This document shows positions 19,775 through 32,382 of a DNA stretch of 64,000 bases, piece after piece. The notes under the pieces are model-generated. The model ran no database searches. It saw only the letters and a list, made by a program, of their open reading frames with translations, and was not told the origin of the DNA. The position numbers and the translations under genes are program-made. The stretch is from Capsicum annuum (taxonomy: Eukaryota > Streptophyta > Magnoliopsida > Solanales > Solanaceae). The first letter of the stretch is position 1; every line of letters begins with the position of its first letter. The stretch lies in the NCBI RefSeq assembly GCF_002878395.1, contig NC_061112.1, positions 37,194,904-37,258,903 on the forward strand, in the 5' to 3' direction.

Positions 19775-22341
19775 TGTCACGACCCGATTTATAAGTCATG
19801 ATAACACCTACTTTATCTTTTTAGTAGGTACGCCAAGTCGTAGCCAGGAGCTAAAAGCATAGGGCTAATTTGGTGGAAAATGGCCTAAAATCCAAAAATC
19901 AATAATTAAATACTTATAATAACATTAATATAGTAAATATAGTCTAAAATATAGATAAAACATCAACAACCATCCCATGACCTAGTAGTGTCTGTACAAG
20001 AGCTACTAAAAAGGAACATACGTACTAAAATAGTCAAATACAAATTTGTCTCGAACAATGAAAGACTAGACATAGATAATAGAATGAAAAAGGGGCAACT
20101 CTGTCTCTAAGAGCTTACCCTATCTTCGATATCAACTCAACATAATTATCACTTCAGAGGTGACCACTAGTACTCGAATTTGCACCAAAAAGGTACAAAA
20201 GTGTAGTATGTGTATCAAACATGGGTACCCAGTAGGTATCACTAGCTGACTAAACTAAATCATGATATGAATATGATAAAGATGCGAGATAAATAAGTAA
20301 GTGAAGGTGAAAGTGAAAAATTGGCAATAAGCTCCAACACTATAAATCAATGACCATAACAAATATAATATGAAATAAAGTATAACTAATACTATAGGAC
20401 TGGACCCCATAAGCCAGTAAGTGCAAAAATAAAAATAACCCAATGCGGCCCCCATAAAGTAAATAACCAAAGATCCATAAATTTATCGAATATCAAGCCA
20501 TAACCTTGAATCCATCTATACCATTTCATAATATAAATAAACTCTTAACGCCGGATTCAAATCGAAACTCAATAACATCATTATCATTATCATCATTTTC
20601 CAAACTTGAATCAGAACTCATGCCGTTAATATCATCATCAATTGTCGGGACTTGAACAGGAAAACAATTTCAATAAACCACCAAATTTTGCCCAGAGCTA
20701 GCACTAACTCCCAAGTACCAAACCAGCATACTCATGAATATTACCTCCTCAAAATCCAGAATAAACATTTCAAAGAGTATAACATGCGTATAAAAGTCTA
20801 CAAAAGCTAACACAAGCATTATCCTAAGGTGGGATAGAGAGGCCCACCTCTAATCTTTGAAATATATTCTATGAAAAATTCTAATCCAGACTAGGCTAAG
20901 GTATCTATATTCACTTTTATATGTTACACAATCCACAATTATCTCTAAGATGACAATTCTACTTAAATCACGAGCAACTAAGTCAATTCCGCCTAAATTA
21001 TAGTTACTTAATAGGATAAACACTCCAAAATAATCCTCTAATACTTAAATCCCATCCCATATCTAGCATAATATCATATTATACTATAAATTAACTTAAT
21101 CTATGAAGAAGATAAACCTAGCCTACATGGGCATCAAAGAAAAGCCTGAAGAATTTGCTAAATCGATGATTTCCCTCATTCGAGAAGCTTCTTCAGGTTG
21201 CCACTCTATAAAAACCACAACATACTTATCAAAATAAGAACAATAATACCCATATTGCCCTATTATGGTTCGAGCCCAAAATTACATAAAAACCTCATGT
21301 GGAGACTGCTTGTGAAATCACACTTTCGAAACCAACAATGTATCCCTCTATGATTAAGGGACATTTATCATAAAAATGGGTGAATTCCAATCTCTAATGG
21401 TGCTACAATCAAACCACTAATGTTCTAATGATTTTGAAAAAAGTTGAAGGATTTAATCAAGAAATTGATGGAAGCTTACCAAGAATTCCAGAGAAGTAGA
21501 GCGGAATTTAAGTTCACAAATTCTCCAAAATCACCCACCAATGATTCTCCTAAGTTTTCACACTTTTTAGGGTTCTATACTCTTGAGAATGGGTGAAAAA
21601 TTAGAGAAATTGGTCTAATTGGTGGTTAATATGCACCTAATGCCGCTAAAGCGGGCCCTGGGTCACACTTTAGTGATTAACGATAGACCACCTATTTGAC
21701 TGCTAAAATAGTACCTGCCCACTTTGCTAGGCTTCTAAAATGATACCTAAGGTATTTTAGCAATAGCTGCTAAAGAGCCCAGCTGACTGCTTAAACGGTA
21801 CCTGCTGACTGTGCTAGGGCTGCTAAAGGCCCCTCCGCTAAAGCGGCCCACACCAGCTGGAGACTTGGAATTTTTTGAGTCTCTGCCTCTGTTTTGAAAA
21901 TCACCAGAAATCCTATATATGAAAAAAAACTATGCCCCTATAAAATTAGACATTCAAAACTCAATGGCACAATCAAAATTTACATCTGAGGTTGTTTGAT
22001 GAAAAATGGGACCTACACCCACGTGCCATTTTTCTTAACTTCTGGGTCTAGGAGCTTCGGGACCTAAACCAAGGGTCCACTTACCCTAAAATCAATGTTT
22101 TGAAGCTCTTGAAACTACTAGAATTGGTATATGAGATTGTTTGACTGCAGTTTTCACTCGGTAGTCAATTCTAACCAGCAGAGACTTTAAAATAGGAAAT
22201 TGGCTCTAAAAACCAAACGAACTGCTTAATAACCAAATTATCTACTCTAGCAAGTCATAAATGACTAGGGGACTGATATAGGAAAGATCTAAAATCTGAA
22301 AATAAGAAGATAAATAAAAAATGACCTGAAGGGTCATTACA
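19775..22341 (-). repeat. LTR of a minus-strand Del-type gypsy element
   Basis: On the + strand it reads TGTCACGACCC...GGGTCATTACA; on the minus strand it starts TGTAATGACCC and ends GGGTCGTGACA. It is 2567 bp. The neighbouring sequence above 22341 is the tail of a minus-strand gypsy pol, so this is that element's 3' LTR. A cluster of GCTAAAG / CTTTAGC words lies at 21640-21850. The family resembles the solo LTR at 54642-59784. The bases on either side do not form a target duplication because the rest of the element is missing. Confidence 0.8.
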
Positions 22342-22382
22342 ATATCCACTACTAAAATAGCTTTCGTCAGCAAAAGTAGAGG

Positions 22383-22538
22383 ATCAAGATTTACTTGAAG
22401 CCTCGAATAGGTAAGGATATCGGGTCTGCATGTAAATCTTGATCTCCCAAGTAGCTTCATCTATAAGGCGGTGCCTTCAATGAACCTTAACTATTGGAAT
22501 CTCTCTAGTGCGCAAACACCTGACACCACTAGCTAATA
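22383..22538 (-). pseudogene. Del-type pol C-terminus, chromodomain-like tail
   Basis: The minus strand reads GVRCLRTREIPIVKVH, a stop, then RHRLIDEATWEIKIYMQTRY and PYLFEASSKS before a stop at 22383-22385. This matches the chromodomain-like end of Del/Tekay polyproteins (RRLR.K....VKV.W......TWE......YP.LF). It directly precedes the minus-strand 3' LTR. It is truncated at 22539 by a plus-strand LTR. Confidence 0.8.
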
Positions 22539-25129
22539 TGTAATTACTCTTTAGGTCATTGTCTGTATTCTAGCTTATTTTGCCAATTGATCTTCTCCAT
22601 ATCCACCCCAAGTCATTAGTGAATTTTTGGAACTGATAGATTGATTACCTGGCGGTTCGTTTGGTTTTTAGAGCCACTTTGTCAATTTGAAGTCTTCATT
22701 GATCCTTATTGACCACTAAGCAAAAACTCTAGTAAAACAACCTTAAATGCAAAATCCGACTTTTCCAACGCTATCAAAACATCTATATCTATGTGGTTGC
22801 ATATTTTATTTGCTTGAATCGAACTCCGGATGAATCTTGAGGCATTGTTCAAAGCTCAGAACTAAATTCCAAGCTTCAGCCATGCCTGGCATTGTGTAAG
22901 ATACCATGACCATGGTTATGTGGGTGTTACCACGGTTCCTCAACTGCAGCTAGGAAGAGGGAGTGACCACGTGACTTGAGGGCTGAGCAAGCCTATTTAA
23001 AGGCTATCTTAGATGAGATTTTGGCCCTTTTGTGCCTTTCTATTTAACTTCAAACCCTAATGGAGTATAAAATCTTCCAAGTGAGGCTTGTGGGTTGATT
23101 AGGACCATAAACAACTCGTGGAATCGAATCTTGCTATGAATTTAAGGTATGATTCCTTCTAGGTTGTCTTGATTTCTTGAAAGTTTGACCCAAAACCCAT
23201 AAAGGCTTGGTACTTAGATTGATCACTAATTATGATTGATTTAATAAAATTAGTTGAGGGTTATAGCTTCCTAATGATATGTGAGTAATGGGTTGGTCTT
23301 GAAAACTCACTTTCCGAAGGTAAAACCAACTTGGTGGTTTGGTGTCACTTTGAACCCATGGAATCATGGTGCCATAATGGGTATTATTATTCTTGTTGTA
23401 GTTCTTAGATTGTATTTTTGATATCTAGGCTCGTGGAAGAAGAAGCTTTAAGAAAAGGACATGCAAAGCTTGTTGGTTCATGAACTTCTTGGACTCAAGG
23501 TAGGTTAGGCTCACTTGTAGTCATATTGAGCTTGATTGTAGTATAATTGTTGATATATTGTGAGATTGGGTGGGTTTAGATGATAAATAGTTGAATGGTG
23601 ATATTTGGATTAGTTGATTCTTATTGGTTATTGAACTTGCAAAGTGTGATGCTTTACCCTTAGCCTAGAACCTCAGATAGTTCTGCTAGTAGTTTTATGA
23701 ATAATAGGAGAATTCTTTAGTTGCTCTAATATATGAGAATAATGTTGCTCCTTAAACTTAAGGGTATGTTGACCTATATATTGCTTAGTTAGGAAATAGC
23801 CTTTGTGTTTGGGTTAACTTAGAAAGAATACTTGAAGAAGATTTCCCAAATAGGCTTAATAAGAAATGATAAGCCCTTATGGTGTGATTTAGATAACTTA
23901 GCTTAAATTCGGGTAGATGTTAGTCTTGTGATAGTGATATTTGGCATTCTTGGGATTTAGGAGTGGGACTTGACCCACCTTAAGCTTGAACTATGAAATT
24001 CTTTAGAGACCTATATACTTGATGAACATCCAAATTACGTTACTGAGATTATTATGGTAAAACCCAATTATCAGTTTATGCATGTGGTTAATGGTTGGAT
24101 AATGTGTATACTTAATTGATTATCTTATGGTTATGATATAGATATCCTTGGAAAAGTCGTGATTATGTATATCATTTAGATACTCATGCTCATGCTTATA
24201 CCCATATTATATGGTGATGGTTAATAGTAAAGTATGATGGTATACGTTTCCTTATATCCCTATTACTCTATTATTGTGGCTTGTATATGTTTATTGATTT
24301 AACGATATATGTAAATGGTATGATGATGCCCGGTGAATCCAGAGGACATTTTGATATTATGATGATGCCCGATGAATCAAGAAGAGGTAATGATAATATG
24401 AGATGCCCGGTGAATCCGGAGGATATGTTGATGTTATGATGCTGCTTGATGAATTCAAAAGAGGTAATGATGATATGATGATGCCCCGTGAATAAGGAGG
24501 ATATATTGATATTATGATGATGTCGGGTGAATTCGGAGTATATGTTGATGTTATGATGATACCTGGAGAATTCGGAGGATGTATTGATGTTATAGTGATG
24601 ACCGGTGAATCCGGAGGGTAAGTTAATGTTATGATGATGCCCAGTAAATTTGGAGGGTATGTTGATGTTATGATAATGCCCTATAAGTCCGGAAGAGGTA
24701 AAGATGTTATGATGTCGTGTGGGGAAAATTTACATAAATGCTTGAATACATAGTGAGGTTAGGCCTTGTGGGGCCAAACCTCTTACGTATTTAGGCCATA
24801 ATGACTTCCTTGGTAAAATATTATTCATTCCTTGTCCTTTTTCACTAAATAAGAGGTGTGGCCCTTGCTGACCCTAATTGGTAACTGGAGGTAATTTATG
24901 CCTATTATTTGGTTAAGGCTAATTGGTATGTGTAATCTTGTGTAGAACTAAGGGTTCACTTATTAATCTACTTGAGTTGAATAAATGGTTATGTTGTGGA
25001 ATTTTTCCTAGTAAAGTGGCTTATTTGACAACTAGTTGTTTCTAATAATGGCTACGATTTGTGGGCAAAAATCTTAGTAAAATAGTTGGTGGACTTTACT
25101 TGGTTAAAATATGGAAACTATCCCTTAAG
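22539..25129 (+). repeat. Plus-strand Del-type LTR, first part, interrupted by element B
   Basis: Begins TGTAATTACTCTTTAGGTCA, matching the minus-strand start TGTAATGACCCTTCAGGTCA of the LTR at 19775-22341. Shared text follows further in (CGGTTCGTTTGGTTTTTAGA near 22650). A candidate TATA box, TATTTAAAGG, is at 22994-23003, with a cluster of ACCATGACCATGGT and GTGACCACGTGA-like palindromic words just upstream (22900-22970). It continues at 34633 after element B. Its own far end is lost at 35294. Confidence 0.75.
24322..24716. repeat. 39-bp tandem repeat in the LTR, about 10 copies
   Basis: Unit of the type GATGATGCCCGGTGAATCCG followed by GAGGATATGTTGATGTTAT. The same repeat in reverse orientation is found at 55985-56390 inside the solo LTR, which ties the two LTRs together. 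Confidence 0.85.
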
Positions 25130-27374
25130 TGTAACGCCCCGGAAAACGGGTCCCGGAGCATCACACGGTGCTTGAGGCTATGAGTAGCCCCAAGCTAACC
25201 CTTTGAGCCATTTTTATTTTGTTCAACACAAATCAATGGGGTTTCCATAAATAACCCTCAAATATAAACAGAGTAATCATCATCCAAGAATAAAAGAATT
25301 TTAGAAAGATAACAAAATACGACTTATTAGTCAACTCCCAATATCTATACTAGTTTGACAAGCCTCTAAGAAAATCAATAAAACCAGCGAGCCATTGAGA
25401 CATACCCCAACTGACTCATACTCAGTTATCAAATGTAAACAATTTCATGAAACCAACATCAGACATCACGTCCTCAGAACAAGAGGACTCAGCACAACAG
25501 AGGATGTAGAATAGCATGCCCGAAGAATCACTGTCGAACCTGGAACTGAGCACCTGAACCTACATTCCGAGAAAATGAAGCCCACATCCGAAGATGTGGG
25601 TCAGTACCATGGAAAGGAACCGAGTATATGGGGGTGTATGCAGTTGTATAAACATCATCATCATAAATATTTATAAGAAATATGCTGGATGTATGAAAGA
25701 CTCACATTGCCCAAAGAAAATCATCATAATCATGAGAGGATCAAATAATTACAATAACACATGTGAGTCATCATATAATTTGTCAATCACTTTCAGTTCA
25801 TTAAGAATATATATTCTCATAATGTAAATATCCTTTAAATCTTTCGAAAGAATAACTTTCACAATTCCACTTTCAAATCACTTCACCATTCACCATAGAC
25901 ACAAGGAAACACACACACACTGGGAGATCCTATAACCGACATAAACCAAGTGAGCTACATAGAGTACAACGTACAACCCATGTTGGGGAGAGCCATCCTA
26001 TCCTTTCCATCGGAGTAGGACTATCGATATCAAATCCCTACAAACTAGTGATCACTATATAAATCAGCCTTAGGCTCACTCCTGCGGGGGCACGTAGTTC
26101 TACGGAAGTAAGGTCACTTTATACCTCCCACTCGGTGCTAAAGATTTCTCTCGAACTTAGGTCAGATCATTTCAAAGACAATCCACAACAAAATAATTTC
26201 AGTAATATATAAATATACATCGGGAGCCATCATGCTTCCCATCTATCAAAATCAACCACGTTGTGGATTTCTTTCACAGCGAAGTTCAAAACAACTCCAT
26301 TAAGACCAAAAAGTCAAATCATTCAAAATATCTCAAATATTCAACATCAACATGCTTATAACACACACTTTCTAAAAAAACACAATTTCCAATGGGGATT
26401 CACGACCCAAATATCAAAATCATGATAAATATCGTTCAAGATTCATTCTTTATATCACCACAGATGTAAATTCATCTTTCAAAAAAATAAAAATCAAGAT
26501 TTCATAATAATCATCATAAGATATGGGTTCATACTTCAAATTCATAAAAATCAAATAAAAATCATGCCTTTGTAAAGAAAATTACTTTTGGGCACAAGAA
26601 CGAAAGAGAGTTCTTGTTGAAAAACCCCACATACTTTGAATGATGAACTTTAGATCGATACTCATTTTTGAGATGTTAATCGTGCCTTTGAATGATGGTT
26701 CTTGGAGTTCTTAAACTAGGAACTTGGAATCTTGAATAAATTTGCAAAATTAATGGTGAACTTTGGAGGTTCTTGAATTTGGATGTAGGAGCTTAGGGTT
26801 TTCTTTTTGAGGGAGTTTGATGAAATATAACATATAATGCTTTTAATAAGCTTTAGAATAGGGTTTGGACAGATTTTGGATGAGGGGGAGTGACCGAAAC
26901 ACTCCTAAAAATAAAAAAAAATTCTCGAATCTGTCCTTTGATGGACTGTTTTGATAGTCTGAAGTAGATCAACCATAACGTTTTACTCCGATATTCAAAT
27001 TGGATGAAACTAATTTCATTAGAAAGAGGACTCGTAGAGCTTTCCATTAATATATAGTAGATCACCAAGATCATTATGTACAAGGAGTTATGATCATTTA
27101 AATTTGGAGAAAAAATACGCCAGGCCTCGGTACTTTTTCCTGCATGTTTTACTATTCACTACTATTCACGATTCGATTGGAATGTTAATAACTGGTCGCT
27201 CAAGTGTCCGTTTTGGGTGAGCCACATATCGTTGGAAATCTTATTTGATACTCTACGCAATGGTGGGTTATAATCTAAGATATTTCACACGAAAAATTTA
27301 TAATTCATTCTAGAAGATAGAACCCAACACGTTTACGCACAAAATTTCAACAAAAAATTTTCCAGGGTATTACA
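25130..27374 (-). repeat. 3' LTR of element B
   Basis: On the + strand it reads TGTAACGCCCCGG...GGGTATTACA. Several CG positions here are TG or CA in the other LTR, and the reverse also occurs, the expected decay of methylated DNA. Confidence 0.93.
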
Positions 27375-27387
27375 TCATCCCCCCTGG
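27375..27387 (-). promoter_or_regulatory. Polypurine tract of element B
   Basis: The minus strand reads CCAGGGGGGATGA immediately before the TGTAATACCC start of the 3' LTR. Confidence 0.8.
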
Positions 27388-27587
27388 AAACATTCATCCT
27401 CTAATGACGCTAGACATGCCAAGATTAGATAGGGAATAGAGAATACAACTGAAACCATTCGTTAGACTCATCACCACATCGTTTCTCAATCCGAATGCAA
27501 CATAGAATGCATAAATTCAAGAAACTACAGCTGAACACATAATAAATGACAGCTGACCTGCTGCAACTTTTATCAAAAGTGCATGAT

Positions 27588-30500
27588 TTAGGAAAGAAGG
27601 GTACCTTCGGCTTGATCGGAGTTTGCGGAAAATAGGTGTGGGTACTTGGATCGCATATCCACCTCAGCTTCCCAAGTTGCACCCTCAACAGATTGGTTTC
27701 GCCACAACACCTTGACTAAGGGAACTTCTTTGTTCCTTAGTCTTTGGAATCAAGAATCTCAACAGGAATCTCATCAAAAGAAAGATTTTCTTGAATGTCA
27801 GCACTCACAGAGGAATCCACTACCACAGCATCGGTAATATGCTTTCTAAGCATGGAGACATGGAATATTAGATGAATAGAGGACAACTCGGAAGGCAACT
27901 CGACTTCATAAGCTACTTTACCAACACGGCTAAGAATTTTTTAAGGACCAACATAATGGGGACTAAGCTTCCCCTTATTTTCGAATCTCTTCACCCTCCT
28001 CCTGGGTGAAAGTTTCAGATACACTAAGTCACCAACTTCAAACTCAAGGTCTCTTCTTCTAACATCCGCATATGAATTCTGATGACTCTGCGCAGTTTTC
28101 AACCTTTCCCTAATCAACTTAACTTTTTCCATAGCCTCAAATACCAAATCAGGACCACTCACAGCCGCTTCACCCACCTCGAACCAACCTATGAGTGATC
28201 TACACTTCCTCCCATATAAGGCTTCAAATGGAGCCATGCCAATACTAGAGTGGAAACTGTTATTGTAAACAAACTCTATCAACGGTAAGTCATCATCCCA
28301 ACTCCCCTTAAAGTCAAGTACATAAGCTCTCAACATATCCTCTAAGGTCTGGATGGTCTGATCAGCCTAACCATCGGTCTGCGGATGAAAAGCAGAACTC
28401 AAAAGCACTTGGGTACAAAGACCCTTCTGAAAAGCTTTCCAAAATTGTGAATTAAACTGAGTACCCCTATCCGAAATGATAGACAAGGGAACTCCATGCA
28501 GTCTGACTAGCTCTTGAATATACAATCTAGTGTAATCCTCAGCAGTATATGAAGTATGAACAGGCAAGAAATGAGCAGACTTAGTCAACCTATCAACCAT
28601 AACCCAAATGGAATCATAATGGCGTCGGGTAGGAGGTAAACCAATCACGAAGTCCATATTTATCTCTTTCCACTTCCAGGTGGGAATACTAAACTCTTGC
28701 ATCATACCACCAGGTCTTTGGTGTTCAACCTTAACCTGTTGGTATGTTGCACACTTAGCTATAAATGCCGCTATATCTTTATTCATGCCACTCCATCAAT
28801 AGAATATCGCGCTCCGTGCACTTCAGCCATAATCCTCTGTCTCAGATCATCAACATTCGGGACACACAATCTACCCTGCAATCTCAACACACCATCTCCC
28901 CCTTAGGAGAAAACCTCTACTTTTTGGTCCTTGACTGACTCCTTCAGTCTGGCCAAACTAGCATTTAAGTATTGCTTTTCCTTTACTTCCAAAACCAAAG
29001 AGGATTCGGAACTACTCTGAACCCTTATACTACCTTCATCAGAGTCAAACAACCCAACCCCCAATCTAGATAAACGATGTACATCACGATCCAACTCTTT
29101 CTTACCTTCTACCACATGCGAAACACTAATCATGGACACTCTACTTAGGGCATCCGCCACAACATTGGCCTTTCCTGGATGGTACAACACACTCATATCA
29201 TAGTCCTTTTACAATTCTAACCTTCGTTTCTACCTAAGATTCAATTCTTTCTGGGTAAACACATTCTGAAGACTCTTATCATCAGTGGAAACATCAACAT
29301 GGACACCATACAAATAGTGTTACAGATTTTTAAAGCAAACACAACAGTAGCCTACTCAAGGTAATGGGTGGGGTAATTTTTCTCATGGGGTTTCAACTAT
29401 CTAGAAGTATAAGCTATCACCTTAACTTTCTGCATCAATATGCAACCCAACCCAACTCTTGAAGCATCACAGTACACCAAAAAACCATCAACATCATCAG
29501 GCAAAGTCAAAACAGGTGCTGAAGTGAGTTGAGTCTTCAACTCCTGAAAACTCTTTTGACAAGATTTGGACCACAAGAACTTCACTTTCTTTTGGGTCAA
29601 CTGAGTCATAGGAGACGCTATAGTGGAGAAACCCTCAATAAAACAGTGGTAATATCTAGCTAAACCTAAGAAACTTCGGATATCAGTTAGAGAAATAGGT
29701 CTAGGCCAATTTCTAACAGCTTTGGTCTTTTGGAGATCAACTCTAATATCCTCGGAAGAAATGGTATGACCTAGAAAAGCAACTGACCTTAGCCAAAACT
29801 CACTCTTACTGAACTTGGCAAACAACTTGTGATCTCTAAAGGTTTGCAAGACAGTTTGAAGATGATCAGAATGTTCATAATCACTACGGGAGTACACCAG
29901 TATATTATCGATGAACACTATGACAAACATATCCAGATATGGTCTGAACACTCTATTCATGAGGTCCATGAAAGCTTCTGGGGCATTAGTTCACCCGAAA
30001 GATGAAATAAGAAACTCAAAATAGCCATAACGAGTTTGGAAAACAGTTTTTGGGATGTCACACTCCCTAACTTTGAGTTGATGATAGCCGGAATGAAGGT
30101 CTATCTTTGAGAAATAACTTGCACCTTGCAATTGGTCAAACAAATCATCTATTCTCGGAAGGGGGTACTTATTTTTAATGGTGACTTTATTCAGTTGGTG
30201 GTAATCAATGCACATACGCAAAGAGCCATCTTTCTTTCTCACAAACAACACAGGAGCACCCCAAGGAGAAACACTGGGCCTTATGAAACCCTTATCTAGT
30301 AGATCTTTGAGTTGCTCTTTCAATTCTTTAAGTTCTGCAGGGGCCATACGGTAAGGAGAAATAGAAATAGGCTAAGTATCGGGAATAAGATCAATCCCGA
30401 ACTCTATCTCTCTATTAGGAGGTATCCCTAGGAGATCATCCAAAAAGACATTAGAAAACTCATTGATGACGTTAATGGACTGGAGAGTTAGAGTCTCAAA

Positions 30501-32169
30501 CTTAGTATCTTTTAATCTAACCAAATGGTAAATACACCCATTGGAAATAAGCTTTCTAGCTTTGAGGTAAGAGATAAAATGACTCTTGAGTGACACAGAA
30601 TTCCCAGACCACTCAAACATGGATGCACCCGGAAACTGAAACTTGACCACTCGGGTCCAACAATCAAAAGAGGCATAAGAAAAATACAGTCAATCCATAC
30701 CCAGAATCACATTAAAATTTATCATGTCACAAGACTCTATGAAGAACGATAACAGAACACTTTTTATACACTTTCTGGGCAATAATTGAATCACCCACTG
30801 GGGTAGAAATAAGGATAGGCTCAGGAATAATCTGAGGACTCATTTCAAAATTCACAGCAATCAAAGGTGTAACATATGAGAAACTGGATCCAGGATCCAA
30901 CAAAGCATACACATCAAATTGAAATATACAAAGCATACCAGTAATAACATCGGGAGAGTCCTCCTGTTCCTGGTGGGATGGTAAAGCATAGAATATATTC
31001 TGGCACTGCTTGCCAGCATTGCTATAAGAGGTGCCCTGAGCTGGGGCTGTGAGAGTTGCTAGAACTGAAGCACTAACAGTCTGAGTCTGGGTCTGAGAGC
31101 GATAGTCATGATGCCCTTGTCCATCCTGTGGACAATCTCTAACTCTGTGACCCATGTCACCACACCGGAAACAACCCCTCTTCTTACCCCAACACTCACC
31201 CGAATGAGCCCTACCATACTTAGGACACAGGGGACCATTTGGCTTACTGCTAGCACTGTACTGGGACCTGGATGCATATGACTTGGTACCGTTCTCCTGC
31301 CTACCTCTAGGTATAGAAGCACTAGCAGATGATGGTGCTGGCATAGAAGAACGATCCTGATATTGAGGGTAACTCTCTCCCTGTGATCTAGTCTGACCCT
31401 GTCAGTGCTGCTCGGACCTAGCTCTCTTATTCCTTCTCATTCTATCTCTCTCCTTAATCTTGTCTACCTCAATCTGTTCGGTATGAGTCATTAGCCTAGA
31501 AAGATTCATCTCACTATTCAGCATAGTAGACCTACACTCCTTAGCCACATAACTACACACTCCAGTTACAAACTTACTCATACTAGCCCGATTATCAACC
31601 ACTAAGTTAGGAGCATACTTGGCCAACTGATTGAACTTTAGACTGTACTCCCTAAAAGTCATAGAGCCCTATCGCAGGTTCATAAACTCTTCCACCTTCG
31701 CCTCCCTCATATCCAAAGGAAAAAACTTATCCAGGAATGCATCCTGGAACTCTTGCCAAGTTGTAGGGACAACTACCTCACCTCTACCTTTCCTCCAAGC
31801 AAAAACCCAATCATAAGCAAGGTCTTTCAACCTATACGCAGCCAACTCCACACTATGTTCCTCAAATACATGTATCACCTGAGTAATCTTCTGCACCCCC
31901 TCTAAAAACAACCATGGATCCTCATCAAACTTGGACCCATAGAATTCCGGCAGATTCATCCGCATAAAGTCATGGATCCTGGCAGTAGCTGAATCACCTC
32001 TCTGTTGGTGTGGAACCGAGGCCAGGTTGGCCTGAACATTTACAGTAATAGCTTGGGCCAGCGCCTGAAAGGCTACCCAAAATTCAGCATGAGACACATT
32101 TTCATTCAATGGGTCAGTGGGTTAAGGTTGCTGACCATCATTATTTCTTCTCAATCGACGTGGAGGCAT
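27588..32169 (-). pseudogene. gag-pol of element B, nearly full length but broken
   Basis: Starts MPPRRLRRNN at 32169. Gag follows (NENVSHAEFWVAFQALAQAI, then RMNLPEFYGSKFDEDPWLFL), with zinc knuckle CFRCGDMGHRVRDCP at 31130-31173. Protease YALLDPGSSFSYVTP lies near 30870-30910. Reverse transcriptase spans 30410-29400, RNase H follows from about 29520, then the integrase with its zinc region and core (INMDFVIGLP, IISDRGTQF). A chromodomain-like end runs to a TAA at 27588-27590. Open stretches are split by stops at 31666, 31401, 29988, 29394 and 28367, among others. The RT box reads FIDN instead of FIDD (29904-29915). In the integrase, TDGQAE has become TDG-stop-AD, replacing the catalytic Glu by Asp. 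It is the best-preserved pol in the window but cannot be active. Confidence 0.95.
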
Positions 32170-32366
32170 ATTTCTAAAAGAGGAGAGCACGAATCAATAG
32201 CAGAGAGAGACACTTTAAGCATGATAGACTTCTGAAAGTAAGAATCACACTTTTTCCTAAAATGTCTTATAGCCTCTTGCTCATAGATGTGGTGCGCTAC
32301 ATACCGATGATCAAGACTCTACTTAACGCGGCTTGTCAGACTCCCTAGGACACCTTAAAACCTTAG

Positions 32367-32379
32367 GCTTTGATACCAA
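32367..32379 (-). promoter_or_regulatory. Primer binding site of element B (tRNA-Met type)
   Basis: The minus strand reads TTGGTATCAAAGC, one base from TTGGTATCAGAGC. It follows the 5' LTR after the same AAC spacer seen in element A. Confidence 0.88.
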
Positions 32380-32382
32380 GTT

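Noticed and set aside
24322..24716. Regular short repeats that could suggest a CRISPR array
   Set aside because: Copies are imperfect, abut one another without unique spacers, and lie in a plant LTR.
27646..27837. Plus-strand frames opposite element B gag-pol (also 28697-28906, 31631-31816)
   Set aside because: Antisense shadows of the minus-strand polyprotein.
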